Positions 53,058-62,728 of a stretch of DNA of 64,000 nucleotides are shown piece by piece. The notes under the pieces were generated by a model. That model saw nothing but the letters and a program-made list of their open reading frames with translations, was not told the origin of the DNA and searched no databases. The DNA comes from Desulfotignum sp. (GTDB lineage: Bacteria > Desulfobacterota > Desulfobacteria > Desulfobacterales > Desulfobacteraceae), in assembly GCA_018399285.1 (NCBI GenBank), contig JAGYOW010000007.1, positions 34,787-98,786 of the forward strand, in the 5' to 3' direction. The position numbers were made by a program, and so were the translations under genes. The stretch's first letter is position 1. Every line of letters starts with the position of its first letter.

Positions 53058-55803
53058 TTACGCGGCCGGTTCAATATTGATGGCACACACTTTGAGTTCC
53101 GGAATCTTGGCCACGGGATCCAGCTTGGCGTTGGTCAGCCGGTTGGCTGCGGCCTGGGCAAAGTGAAACGGCATGAAAATCGTGCCGTCTACGGCTTTAT
53201 AGGACACTTTGAGCTTGGCACTGATCTGGCCCCTTCGGGAGGATACGTTGACCACATCTCCCGTGCCCAGTCCCAGTTTTTTGGCATCGTTGTGAGAAAT
53301 TTCCACAAAACACTCCGGTGACATCACATTCAACCCTTCCGTCCGGCTTGTCATGGTCCGGGTATGGTAATGGTACAGCACCCGCCCGGTGGTAGGCATA
53401 TAGGGATAGTCCGCATCCGTCTGTTCCGCCGGCGGCTGGTGCTCGATGGCATGGAACAGCCCCTTTGCCCCGGTGAACTGGGTGGTGCAGAATCGGGTGC
53501 CGGGATGGCTTTCACCGGGCAGGGCCAGGCTATTCCGCCTTTTTCGATACGCTCCAGGTAATCCCCGGTAAGACGGGTCACGGCACACAGATCTCCTGGG
53601 AAATCTCATGGCTGTTTTCATATGTCATGTCATAGCCCATGCGTTTGCGATCTCACACAGGATCTCCCAGTTTGGCCCCTTCCGGGGCTCCACCGCTTTC
53701 TCACCCGTTGAACACGGCGGTCGAGTGGCAAATGTGCCGTCTTTTTTCCGCCCAGCAGCAGGCCGGTAAGACCACATCCGCCAGGGCCGTGGTTTCGGTT
53801 TCAAAAATATCCTGACACGAAACTCAAGATTGGAAAAGGCTTTTTCCGCATGATTCAGGTCGGATCAGACACCATGGGGTTTTCTCCCATGATATACAAG
53901 GATCGAATTCTCCTTCATAGGCTTTTTCGATCATTTCCGTCACGGGCAGACCGGGCTTGGCCGGCATGTCCAATACATTCCAGGCAGCCTATATTTTTCC
54001 TATCCTCATTGGTCACGGCCTGGTAGGGCCGTATACACATGGGAAGTCCGCCCATATCACAGGCCCCCTGGACATTGTTCTGCCCCCGCAACGGATTGAC
54101 ACCGCCGCCGGGTTTGCCCAAATGCCCGCACAGCATGGACAGGTTGGCCAGGGACTTGACATTGTCGGTGCCGCAGGTATGTGGGTGATGCCCATGCAAT
54201 AGCAGATGGACGCCGGGGCTTGGCGAATTCCCGGGCCACCCATGATGTCCTGGGCCGCGATTCCCGTAATCTCTTCGACCAGTTCCGGAGTATAGGATGC
54301 CACCACATCCTTGAGTGCATCAAAATTTTCCGTGCGGTCTGCAATAAAGGTTTTGTCATGCAGATCTTCTTCGATGATCACATGCATCAGCCCGTTGATC
54401 CAGGCGATATCCGTTCCCGGGTTCGGTCGCAGCCATTTTGTGGCGTTATTGGCCAGCTTGACGAACCGCGGATCAATCACCACCAGTTTTTTGCCTTTCA
54501 AGACCGCCCGTTTCATAAACGTGGATAGAACCGGGTGATTTTCCGTGGTATTGGATCCGGCCACCAGAATCAGGTCTGATGTCTCTATGTCTGCAATGGT
54601 GTTTGTCATGGAACCGCTTCCAAAAGATGCAGCCAGACCGGCTACAGTGGAGCTGTGTCACAGTCGCGCACAATGGTCGATATTGTTTGTCTTAAGCACG
54701 GCCCGGGTGAATTTCTGGGCAATATAATTGTCTTCATTGGTGGCCCGTGCCGAGGTGAGCACGCCCATGGCATCGGGTCCGTGCTTCTCCTTTATTCCAG
54801 CGAGTTTTTCCGCCACCAGGTCCAGAGCCTCATCCCAGGAGGCAGGCACCTGTTTGCCGTCTTTTTTAATCAACGGCGTGGTCAACCGGTCCGGCGCACC
54901 GACAAATTCAAACCCGTACCGGCCTTTGACACACAGCATCCCATTGTTGGGGGGCAGGTTCCGGTCCGCCCCGTCGATTTTAACGATTTTATTGTTCTGG
55001 ACATGGAGATCCATCTGACATCCCACCCCGCAGAAGGAGCAGGTGGTCCGCACGGTGCTGGTGGGAACAAACCGGTCATCTCTGAACGCTTTGGTGGGAA
55101 TCAATGCCCCCACGGGACAGACCTGGACACATTCCCCGCAGAACACGCAGCTGGATGTCATCAATGTGTTGCCGGTTCCGGCGACAATTTTCTCATTGGT
55201 GCCTCGAAACCCGTAATCAATGGCCTGGTTCACCTGAAGCTCGTTGCAGGCGGCCACACACCGGCCGCACAGGATGCACCGGGACATATCCCGGATAATG
55301 AAAGGATTGTCTTTTTCGATGGGCACTTTCACGGGTTCTCTGTGACGGCCGCTGACCCGGCCCTTGACCTGGTACCGATACGCCAGGGCCTGAAGCTCGC
55401 AATCCCCCCACACGGGGCACAATTCCTCTTTCTGTTCGTTTTCCATGGCCTCGATCTGAAAATCGGTCCAGGATTCATCCGCTGATGCGCCGATATCACA
55501 GTTGTGATTGCCCGAATCCAGCATCAATCCAATGTAGAATCTGCGGTATTGAACGACCTCCGGAGATTCTGTATGAACCACCATACCGTTTTTGGCCGGT
55601 GAACTGCATGATGACACCAGTTTCTTTCCCCAGGATTCCTCCAGCTCCACAATACAGACACGACAGGCCCCGGTCGCCCGGGTCCCTTTCAGATGGCAGA
55701 GATTGGGGATATCAATATTATTTTCCTGTGCAACGTCCAGAATGGTCTGGCCGGGTCTAAAATGATAGACGTGACCATTGATGGTAATGCTGTTCTGATC
55801 CAT
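53058..55803 (-). CDS. fdhA: Selenocysteine-containing formate dehydrogenase catalytic subunit FdhA (3' third frameshifted)
   Basis: Formate oxidation at a Mo/W-bis-MGD site. The N-terminal half has a NuoG-like [2Fe-2S] domain ([20 protein letters not shown]), His/Cys-ligated and [4Fe-4S] motifs ([23 protein letters not shown]) and the FdhA cluster [12 protein letters not shown]. At 54658-54660 an in-frame UGA reads [16 protein letters not shown], exactly the catalytic Sec/Cys position, and the same frame continues for over 400 bases. Between about 54240 and 53500 several single-base indels break the frame; the C-terminal domain ([20 protein letters not shown] to the stop at 53058) is recognisable. 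Total span fits about 910 residues, normal for NAD-linked FdhA. The damage may be sequence error. Confidence 0.88.
54629..54653 (-). promoter_or_regulatory. SECIS hairpin of fdhA
   Basis: On the coding strand, after UGA, GTAGCC (54645-54640) pairs with GGCTGC (54634-54629) around loop GGTCT, the loop sequence found in the E. coli fdhF SECIS. GCTCCA (54653-54648) can extend the stem with TGGAAGC further 3'. Confidence 0.8.
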
Positions 55804-56062
55804 GGTGAACCCTTCCTTAATTTTTACTTTCCGGTCATCCCTTTTTCAGGCGATAAACAATCCTGTCGCATGTATCACAGTCCCTGGATGTTGTCAATAA
55901 CCAGGCATGGATCACTTTTGGCACAGCGTATGGATCAATCCGGCGGATCACCGGAGTGTTTTGATCACTTTCTGTTCCTTTGAAAATTGTTCTTGACATC
56001 CGGGTGCTGAATTTTTAGCTTAGCACTTTAGGTTTGACCCTTGTTTCAATGATGGAGATATC

Positions 56063-56749
56063 ATGCCGGAACCGGATCCGAAAATCGAGTCATCCAGTTA
56101 TCCCATGCCCCTGTCCTCCCGGGTGACGGTGCTGGGCAATCACTACATCAACCTGTTTCTTGTTCAGGGAGACCAGAAAACCGCTTTGTTCGAAGCCGGC
56201 ATCTCCGGTATGGTGGATACCGTCATCCGCCAGCTGAAACACTTAAATGTTGTACCGGATTATCTGATCATAAGCCACCCCCATTCCGATCATATCACCG
56301 GACTTCCGGGACTGATGGCACGGTTTCCCCGAGCACAGATTCTGGTGGGGACCGGTACCAGAGAATTTATCACCCATCCCAAAGCCGGTTTTCTGATGCG
56401 GGCAGAAGACGAATTCATGTCCCAGGGTCTTGCCGACAGAGGCCTGCCGCCCCAGCGTCCCCCCATCAGCACCATTCCGGATCTGTCAAACGCCCGGGAG
56501 GTGGCAGACACGTTTGTGCTGGATCTGGGAGGCATTGATCTGGAGTTGTTTCCCGTGACCGGGCATTCGCCGGGCAATATTCTGGGACGGGTCAAAGATA
56601 TGGTGTTCTGCTCGGACAGTGTGGGATTCCATTTTCCGGGCAAAGGATTCTGGCCTTTGTTTTTCACAGGCGCCAAAGAATATCTGGACACGCTGGCACA
56701 GATCAGGCCATGGCACCGGCCATTGTGTCGGGACATCAGGGGCCGTTGA
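56063..56749 (+). CDS. MBL-fold metallohydrolase (3' end probably frameshifted, continuing to 56974)
   Basis: 228 residues in the open frame: NHYINLFLVQGDQKTALFEA, metal motif ISHPHSDHITGLPG (HxHxDH), GIDLELFPVTGHSPGNILG and FCSDSVGFHF. The natural C-terminus seems to be in another frame: after AKEYLDTLAQI, reading AMAPAIV, SGHQGPLT and TASIQAGIDTARRF is sensible, and the stop would fall at 56974, just before tyrA. One or more indels near 56708-56840 explain this. The substrate is unknown; MBL proteins include thioesterases, glyoxalase II-like enzymes and nucleases. Confidence 0.8.
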   Translation: MPEPDPKIESSSYPMPLSSRVTVLGNHYINLFLVQGDQKTALFEAGISGMVDTVIRQLKHLNVVPDYLIISHPHSDHITGLPGLMARFPRAQILVGTGTREFITHPKAGFLMRAEDEFMSQGLADRGLPPQRPPISTIPDLSNAREVADTFVLDLGGIDLELFPVTGHSPGNILGRVKDMVFCSDSVGFHFPGKGFWPLFFTGAKEYLDTLAQIRPWHRPLCRDIRGR

Positions 56750-56974
56750 CGCGGCAGCCACCGCCAGTATCCAGGCCGGCATTGACACGGCCCGGCGTTT
56801 TTTGACCGGGTCACCCGGACCTCCTGACGGACCGGGAACTGGAGGCCCCAGCTGTTTCATGAAAGCTACCGGGATGAGTTCACTTTGTACCCGCACCAAA
56901 GAAAATATCGCCAACTGCAACCGCCTGTTGATCAAACGGGCGGCAGTCGGCAGCCTGACCCCGGAGGCGTTTAG

Positions 56975-58110
56975 ATGACCGACACCCCTTTTCAGACCAG
57001 ATCCGCCCGTTGCGGGACGAAATCGACCGCATCGATACACAGATTCCTGACCCTTCTGGCCAGACGTCAAAAACAGGTGGAACAGGTGGCGGACCTGAAA
57101 AAAATGCGGCATGCCTGTACCATCCGGCCAGAGAAGAAGACATGATCTCGCGTCTCAGAACCCAGGCCAAAGCAAAGGCCTGGACGGATATCACGGAAAA
57201 CCTGTTCAGGGTGATCATCCGCCAGTCCCGGGTCAAACAGACCTTTACCATGCAGTACAAGGGGTCCGGCCCGGTGCGCCGTGCTCATCGTCGGCGGTGC
57301 CGGACAGATGGGAGCCATGTTTGCCGATTTGTTTGAAAAATCCGGGTACGGGGTCCGGATTTTGACGGAATCAGACAGGAATCGCCCCCCAACTGTGCGA
57401 AGGCATCGATCTGGCCCTGGTGTCCGTGCCCATAGACACACCGTGGCGGTCATCAAAAAAATCGCCCCGTTTCTGCCGGCCCACGGCCTTCTGGCAGACC
57501 TGACCTCCATAAAAAAAGCCCCCGTGGCAACCATGTGTAAAAGCCACGGCGGACCGGTCTTAGGCCTGCATCCTCTGTTCGGCCCCACCACCTCTTCTTT
57601 GGACAAACAGATCATTGTCTACACACCGGGCCGGGACATGACCGCCGGCCACTGGCTGGTGGAACAGATGGGGCTGTGGGGCCATTCCGGTTCAGGCATC
57701 GGCCGTGGAACATGATGAGATCATGGAGATCGTCAGGCCCTGCGGCATTTTGCCACCTTCTGTTTCGGCCGTTTTTGTTTTTGAAAAACAGGTGAAAATC
57801 CAGCACCCTGGAATTTTCCAGCCCCATCTACCGCCTGGAGCTGGGCATGGTGGGCCGGCTGTTTGCGGATGCCGGCCTGTACGCCCAGATCGTTTTTGCC
57901 ACAAAAGAACGGCGGGACCTGTTAAAGCAGTTTGTCTCTTCGTTGACCCGGCATACAGAGATGCTTGAAACAAAGTAACATCCCGGCGTATTTACCCGCC
58001 AGTTCAACGAAATTGCCGAGTGGTTCGGCCCGTTCAGCGACCAGGCCCTGCGGGAATCACCTTTCTTATCGACCGGCTCATCGACGGTTTTAGCGTGGGC
58101 CTGATTTGCA
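56975..58110 (+). pseudogene. tyrA: Bifunctional chorismate mutase/prephenate dehydrogenase (TyrA), frameshifted
   Basis: Start ATG 56975 after GGAGGCG. Joined frames give a chorismate-mutase-like N-terminus (LRDEIDRIDTQI, ARRQKQVEQVADLKKMR), then a prephenate dehydrogenase: LIVGGAGQMGAMFADLFEKS (NAD loop), LADLTSIKKAPVATMCKSHG, GPVLGLHPLFGPTTSSLDKQ, QLVEQ-like segments, and a C-terminal FNEIAEWFGPFSDQALRES followed by FLIDRLIDGF near 58105. Around ten indels break the frame. Tyrosine synthesis normally needs this enzyme, so sequencing error is again an alternative to real decay. Confidence 0.8.
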
Positions 58111-59475
58111 GATCCCCGCCTTTGTTTAACGCCTGTCCCGGATGCTTTTTTCTCCTCTGCTCCCTCACCCGTGCGTACGTTTTGGTATGTTTTTGTCAAG
58201 GCATGCGCCTTGCGCCATCCTGTTTAAGTCAATTTCGAGGATGGCAAGTTGCTGGCCCGGCTGACGCGCTGCGGCCGTTCTCTGTCCCCGAATAGGCTGC
58301 TAAATCCTCCACCACTCATTCCTCTTCGGAGCGGCGGTGTCCCTTTGTCTATTCGGTCTTTGATTCGCTGCAATCCGGGATGGCTCGACACGGTACTTCC
58401 GCTTTTGCTTACGTAAACAAAGAATCCGGATCAACTTTTTCGCGCGGGTCTTTTTTTCATGAGATGTAACAGACGGTCGGTTTCCGCCTGAACTCCCTAT
58501 GGGCCCGGCTTAATATTGTTTCAAGATCATGGTTCTGTCAGCAGATGCGGTTTGCAAAGCGGGAAATGACCCCGCCCTGGCCCGATTGCCTGCCCCGTGG
58601 CATTTCCACCCTTGTCTTCTTCCACGTTGCGGCTTTCCGACAGCAAATTCCCCATCACAACGCTCTGCCCAACTTTTCATGTGTACCGCGCTGACCTGGC
58701 CATGCCGCCACGACTCCTGCATCGGCTGCATCATGGGCCGTTCACGAACCCGATGTCTCGCACCTCAAATCGGCTCAATCACCAGTTTTCGCCATACCGT
58801 CTCTGATGGTCGGGAACCTCTCGTTCCATCGGGTTGTATCCACCGACGGTCTTTCAACCTTCCTGCAATTTCCAAAAAACGTTCCTTTCTTCTCAGCTGG
58901 ACTCATCAATTCCCGCCTTGTAGGGCAGTCACGATGCGGCGGTTTGTCCTAGAACCGGAAGGACTCTCCCCAGATCTGTGTCCTGATCTTTCAGGGTTGT
59001 CACTGCCAACCTCCACTTTAGTGCATGAAAAACAGCCCTTCCGCCTGGTCTCTTGCCCCCGTACTAGAACCCCGCTCCCGTGCGGCCCGATCGCTCTCGC
59101 CTTATACATCACGGTTCCCTGCGCCACCACCGCAACGGTCCCGTGCACTTTCTTCCGTATGGCCCCTGCTCCCCGGAAGCCGACTTGTTCTCTTCGCTCG
59201 CTCCCACCCCAGGATGCTTCTTCTGAGCGTTCGCTTGCGCTCGGCCTGAGAAAAACTTCGGACTGTTCCGGTACTGGGTGTACGGACAACTCTGCTGGTT
59301 TAAAGCCAAACCGTTCACGGCATACTTCCTAAGCCAATGTCTTCTGTTGAGCTTGATCTCGATGACTTTCTTGATAGGTCGGTCGCGGCAATGGGATTTG
59401 CTTCCGGGGCCATTGGAGAGCTTAAAAGCACGGATACGCCGCTTGGACGTTCAATTTTGTTGATGCACCTTTCCT
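58111..59475. other. Unexplained 1.36-kb non-coding block, possibly a decayed group II intron or other structured RNA element
   Basis: No open frame here shows recognisable protein features; the longest (267 codons, plus strand, 58529-59332) is rich in Cys, Pro, Ser and Arg like a non-coding shadow. Read on the minus strand the block is purine-rich with many short hairpins (for example GGTGGAAATGCCAC near 58595-58610) and phrases such as GGAGAGTCC and GAACGGCCCATGATGCAGCC, reminiscent of the RNA part of mobile introns. No reverse transcriptase and no clear domain V could be found. It separates tyrA from a damaged OmpA-like gene. Confidence 0.4.
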
Positions 59476-60363
59476 GTGCCCCTGCAGATCCGTCTATCTT
59501 GTATCGTTCCTCAGGTCTCGCGCCGTGGTTTTTGTTCTCCGGCCCCGGCCTGGAACCGTCGGATCTGTTGGTTTTCCCGGACTTGAAATCGACCGGTGGG
59601 CAGTTCTGGATTCCAATTGTTTGCCGTCTTCGCACTTTTTTCGATGGGCCACGCATCCAGCTGGTCCCTGAGCCGGAGATCTGTTCCGTGAGCAACGCCA
59701 CTTCAGCCCTGGCCGATGCCGACAGCTGCTGTTCCTTTCAATACTTTCCTTCTGAGATGCCAGCACGGCGGACAACGCCTGAATCCGGATGTCCTGTTCT
59801 TCGATTTTTTCCTGGGCCAGCAGCGTGGTTTCGGTCTGATCCGCCAGCCGGGCCGCCAGGCGCATGGACCGGTCCCGCACAACCCCCAGTTCCCGGTCCC
59901 GGGATGCCAGTACGGACGCCAGGTCTCCCACTTCCTGCTCCAGCTGTTCTCTGACCTGCTGCAATGCCGAAATATCTTCATTCAGGCTGGCAATGGTGAG
60001 CATCTGCTTTTTCAGGGTTTCTTCATCCACCTCAGCCTGTGCCTGATAATCCGCCACCTGGGACATGAGGATCGCTTTGTCTTCGGACAAAGCGATAATG
60101 GTATCTGACAATCTTGCCACCTGGGTTTCCAGGCGCCCGGATTTTTCCTTTTCAAGCCCCAGCATTTCCGCCAGCTGGCTCACCTGGGTATGAAGCCGTG
60201 TCAGTTCGCTTTCCTGGCCCCGAAGCACCTCACTGAGCAGAAACTGGGCCACCACAAAAATCATCAGAACAAAAATCACCACCATCAGCAGGGCGGACAG
60301 CACATCCACATATCCGGGCCAGGCTGTGATGGGACTCGCATTTCGCCGCGCTCTGGATAACAT
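59476..60363 (-). pseudogene. OmpA/MotB-like membrane protein with long coiled coil, 3' half degraded
   Basis: The N-terminus has one membrane helix (YVDVLSALLMVVIFVLMIFV, about 22-41) followed by a coiled coil of about 170 residues (ARLSDTIIALSEDKAILMSQ, LEQEVGDLASVLASRDRELG). After SAVLASQKESIE the frame breaks near 59740. Fragments such as NWE, TAHRSIS, ENQQ, GAGEQKP and PEERYK recall the end of an OmpA peptidoglycan-binding domain (NWELS..R...GxGE..P), but about 100 residues between are missing. It is the MotB-like partner of the upstream MotA/ExbB-like gene. Confidence 0.65.
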
Positions 60364-60375
60364 ATCCGCTCCTTA

Positions 60376-61245
60376 TCAGGCTTCGGATTCCGGCGGGGAG
60401 TCCGGATTTTTCTTTTGCTGCTGTTTGAGCAAAGATGCCATGGCCTGGTTGTTTTTCTGCATCTGGTTGACCAGCACCCGCAGGTTGGTGTCAATATTTC
60501 TGAACATGTCAGCGGAACCCCCTGGAACGGGGCCGGGCAATTCATCCACATCCACCAGCCGGGTGACCCCGGACAGCCATTCTTCCATTTCATTGAAAAA
60601 CCGGTTCTGGGCATGACCGGCCTGAATATCGATAAACCCCAGCACCAGGCTGCCCCCTAAGCCGAACAAAGAGGATGAAAACGCCGTGCCCATTCCCTTG
60701 AGCGGATTTTCCAGTCCCTGTTTCAACCGGTCGAACAACAGGGCATAATCACCCGTACCCACTTCCAGGCCGCTGATCACCTGTCCCACCGTGCCGATGG
60801 TCTGAAGCAGCCCCCAGAACGTACCTAAAAGCCCTAAAAACACCAGCAGCCCGATCATGTACTTGGAAATTTCCCTGGCTTCGTCCAGATGTCCCCGGAT
60901 CCCGTCCAGCACCGTGCTCAATGATCCGGCAGACAGCCGGAACCGGTCTCTGTGAATCTCTTCCAGATGTTTGGCCAGAGGCGACAGCAGGGTGGGCGGT
61001 TCCACCGTGGAAATGCCGGGGTCTCCGGTGCGGAATTTCTTGATCCAGTTGATCTCGGGCTCCAGCCGCAGAATCTGGAACACGTTGATGGCAATGCCCA
61101 CACACAAAGCCGCCAGAATCAGGAGATTAAATCCCCAGTTGGCCATGAACGCGGCCTTGAGCGGGGTGAGCAGCAGGGCGCAGACCCCGGCCACCACCAG
61201 CAGATAGATGAAAGTCAAAAACAGATAATGCCGCGGATTGGTCAT
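60376..61245 (-). CDS. MotA/TolQ/ExbB-family proton channel protein
   Basis: 289 residues, start MTNPRHYLFLTFIYLLVV after AAGGAGGCG. Hydrophobic helices occur at about 7-27 and 37-58, and a helix pair spans about 138-160 and 185-225 (YMIGLLVFLGLLGTFWGLLQ, LKGMGTAFSSSLFGLGGSLV) with the MotA/ExbB signature. It is encoded just before the OmpA-like coiled-coil protein (12 bases), the usual arrangement for ion-driven motor pairs of unknown cargo in alpha- and deltaproteobacteria. Flagellar genes are absent, so it is not the flagellar stator by context. Confidence 0.82.
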   Translation of the reverse strand: MTNPRHYLFLTFIYLLVVAGVCALLLTPLKAAFMANWGFNLLILAALCVGIAINVFQILRLEPEINWIKKFRTGDPGISTVEPPTLLSPLAKHLEEIHRDRFRLSAGSLSTVLDGIRGHLDEAREISKYMIGLLVFLGLLGTFWGLLQTIGTVGQVISGLEVGTGDYALLFDRLKQGLENPLKGMGTAFSSSLFGLGGSLVLGFIDIQAGHAQNRFFNEMEEWLSGVTRLVDVDELPGPVPGGSADMFRNIDTNLRVLVNQMQKNNQAMASLLKQQQKKNPDSPPESEA

Positions 61246-61366
61246 GTCACGCCTCCTTGAAGATCGAATGCACGTTTGTGCCGGAATCCGGCGTTCGGGC
61301 ATCCGCAATATGAAAATCCGGTTTCACCGGTTGTACGCAAATGATATCCGATTGTCAAGAATCCGC

Positions 61367-62728
61367 TTATTTGTCTTTTCCATACTGTTTAAGCTTTTTT
61401 AACAATGTTTTCCGGGTAATTCCCAGGCGCCGGGCGGTTTCACTCTTGTTGCCGTCAGCTGCGGCATATGTGGATAAAATCGCTTGTTTTTCAATCCGGG
61501 ACAACGGCGTATTTTCCAGATGGCCGGCCCCATGAGCCATGTCCGGCGTTTCTGATTCCTCCGCTTGTCCAAAGGGCAGATCCGTGCGGGTGATATAATC
61601 GGTCCGGGCCAGGACCACGGCCCGTTCCACGGCATTCATCAGCTCCCGGACATTGCCGGGCCAGGCATACCGGATCATGGCATCCATGGCATCCGGTGCC
61701 ACCCCCTTGATCTCCCGCCGGTTTTTTTTGGAAAACCGCGCCAGAAAATGCAACACCAGCTCCGGGATATCTTCGGGCCGTTCCCGCAGAGGCGGGATAA
61801 TCACGGTCACCACGTTCAAGCGAAAAAACAGGTCCTGCCGGAACATACCCTGTTTTGCCATGGCTTTCAGATCCCGGTTGGTGGCCGCAATCACCCGCAC
61901 ATCCACGGAAATATTTTCATCACTGCCCACGGGCGTGATTTCTTTTTCCTGGAGCACCCGCAGCAGTTTGACCTGCATGGGCAGAGTCATCTCACCGATT
62001 TCATCCAGCAGGATACTGCCTTTATGGGCCAGAAGGAACTTTCCTTTGCGCTTTTTATCCGCACCCGTGAACGCGCCTTTGGCATGGCCGAACAGTTCCG
62101 ACTCCAGCAGGGTCGGCGTGATGGCCGCACAGTTGATCCGCACGAAAGGCTGGTCTTTCCGGGGGCTGTTGTCATGCAGGGCCGCAGCCGCCAGTTCCTT
62201 GCCCGTGCCCGATTCCCCGGTCACCAGCACATTGGCATCCGTGGGCGCCACCATGTTGAGCGTGTCCAGCAATGCGGCCATGGCCGGACTTTTTCCCAGA
62301 ATATTGTGATGAAGGGCCGTGGATTTGAGACGCTCCTTAAGGTGCTGATTTTCCGACTGCAGAAAAATCCGTTCCAGGATCCGCTCGATGGTCAATTTCA
62401 ACCGGTCAAAATCCAGCGGTTTGGTCAGATAATCATACGCCCCGATCTTCAAGGCTTCCACGGCCGTGTCCACGGACGAATACGCGGTCATCATCACCAC
62501 GGGCAAAGACGGGTTGTATTCTAAGATCTGTGACAGGGCCTCCATGCCGGACAGGCGCTTCATTTTCATATCCAGCAGCACGATATCAAAACTGCGGAAT
62601 TTCACCTGTTCCACCCCCGTATCCCCGTCATCGGCCAGCACCACCTCATACCCCCAGTCCGCTATCAGGGTCTTGAGCATCCGGGCATGGGCCGGGTCAT
62701 CTTCCACCACCAGTATCTGATGTGTCAT
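61367..62728 (-). CDS. Sigma-54-dependent NtrC-family response regulator (ZraR/HydG-like)
   Basis: 453 residues: receiver (1-120; LVVEDDPAHARML, Asp in VLLDMKMKRLSG, TKPLDFD), AAA+ sigma-54 interaction domain with GESGTGKELAAAALH (Walker A), ELFGHAKGAFTGADKK (GAFTGA loop) and LLDEIGEMTLPMQVKLLRVL (Walker B), and a Fis-type helix-turn-helix at the end (ETARRLGITRKTLLKKLKQY). It is coupled to the kinase gene by a four-base overlap. It is the only sigma-54 activator in the window and a candidate, though distant, activator of the promoters at 15.3 and 15.5 kb. Confidence 0.93.
   Translation of the reverse strand: MTHQILVVEDDPAHARMLKTLIADWGYEVVLADDGDTGVEQVKFRSFDIVLLDMKMKRLSGMEALSQILEYNPSLPVVMMTAYSSVDTAVEALKIGAYDYLTKPLDFDRLKLTIERILERIFLQSENQHLKERLKSTALHHNILGKSPAMAALLDTLNMVAPTDANVLVTGESGTGKELAAAALHDNSPRKDQPFVRINCAAITPTLLESELFGHAKGAFTGADKKRKGKFLLAHKGSILLDEIGEMTLPMQVKLLRVLQEKEITPVGSDENISVDVRVIAATNRDLKAMAKQGMFRQDLFFRLNVVTVIIPPLRERPEDIPELVLHFLARFSKKNRREIKGVAPDAMDAMIRYAWPGNVRELMNAVERAVVLARTDYITRTDLPFGQAEESETPDMAHGAGHLENTPLSRIEKQAILSTYAAADGNKSETARRLGITRKTLLKKLKQYGKDK

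Noticed and set aside
58529..59332. 267-codon open frame on the plus strand
   Set aside because: Composition is Cys/Pro/Ser/Arg-rich without any domain pattern or ribosome site; it looks like a chance frame in a GC-rich non-coding block.
59476..61245. Zorya-type anti-phage system (ZorA/ZorB-like motor pair)
   Set aside because: The pair is MotA/OmpA-like, but no ZorC/ZorD or ZorE gene lies nearby, and the flanks are a two-component system and a non-coding block.
61271..61300. Possible minus-strand sigma-54 promoter upstream of the MotA-like gene
   Set aside because: CGGCACA and the GC element are one base too close for the -24/-12 spacing, and the first T is missing.
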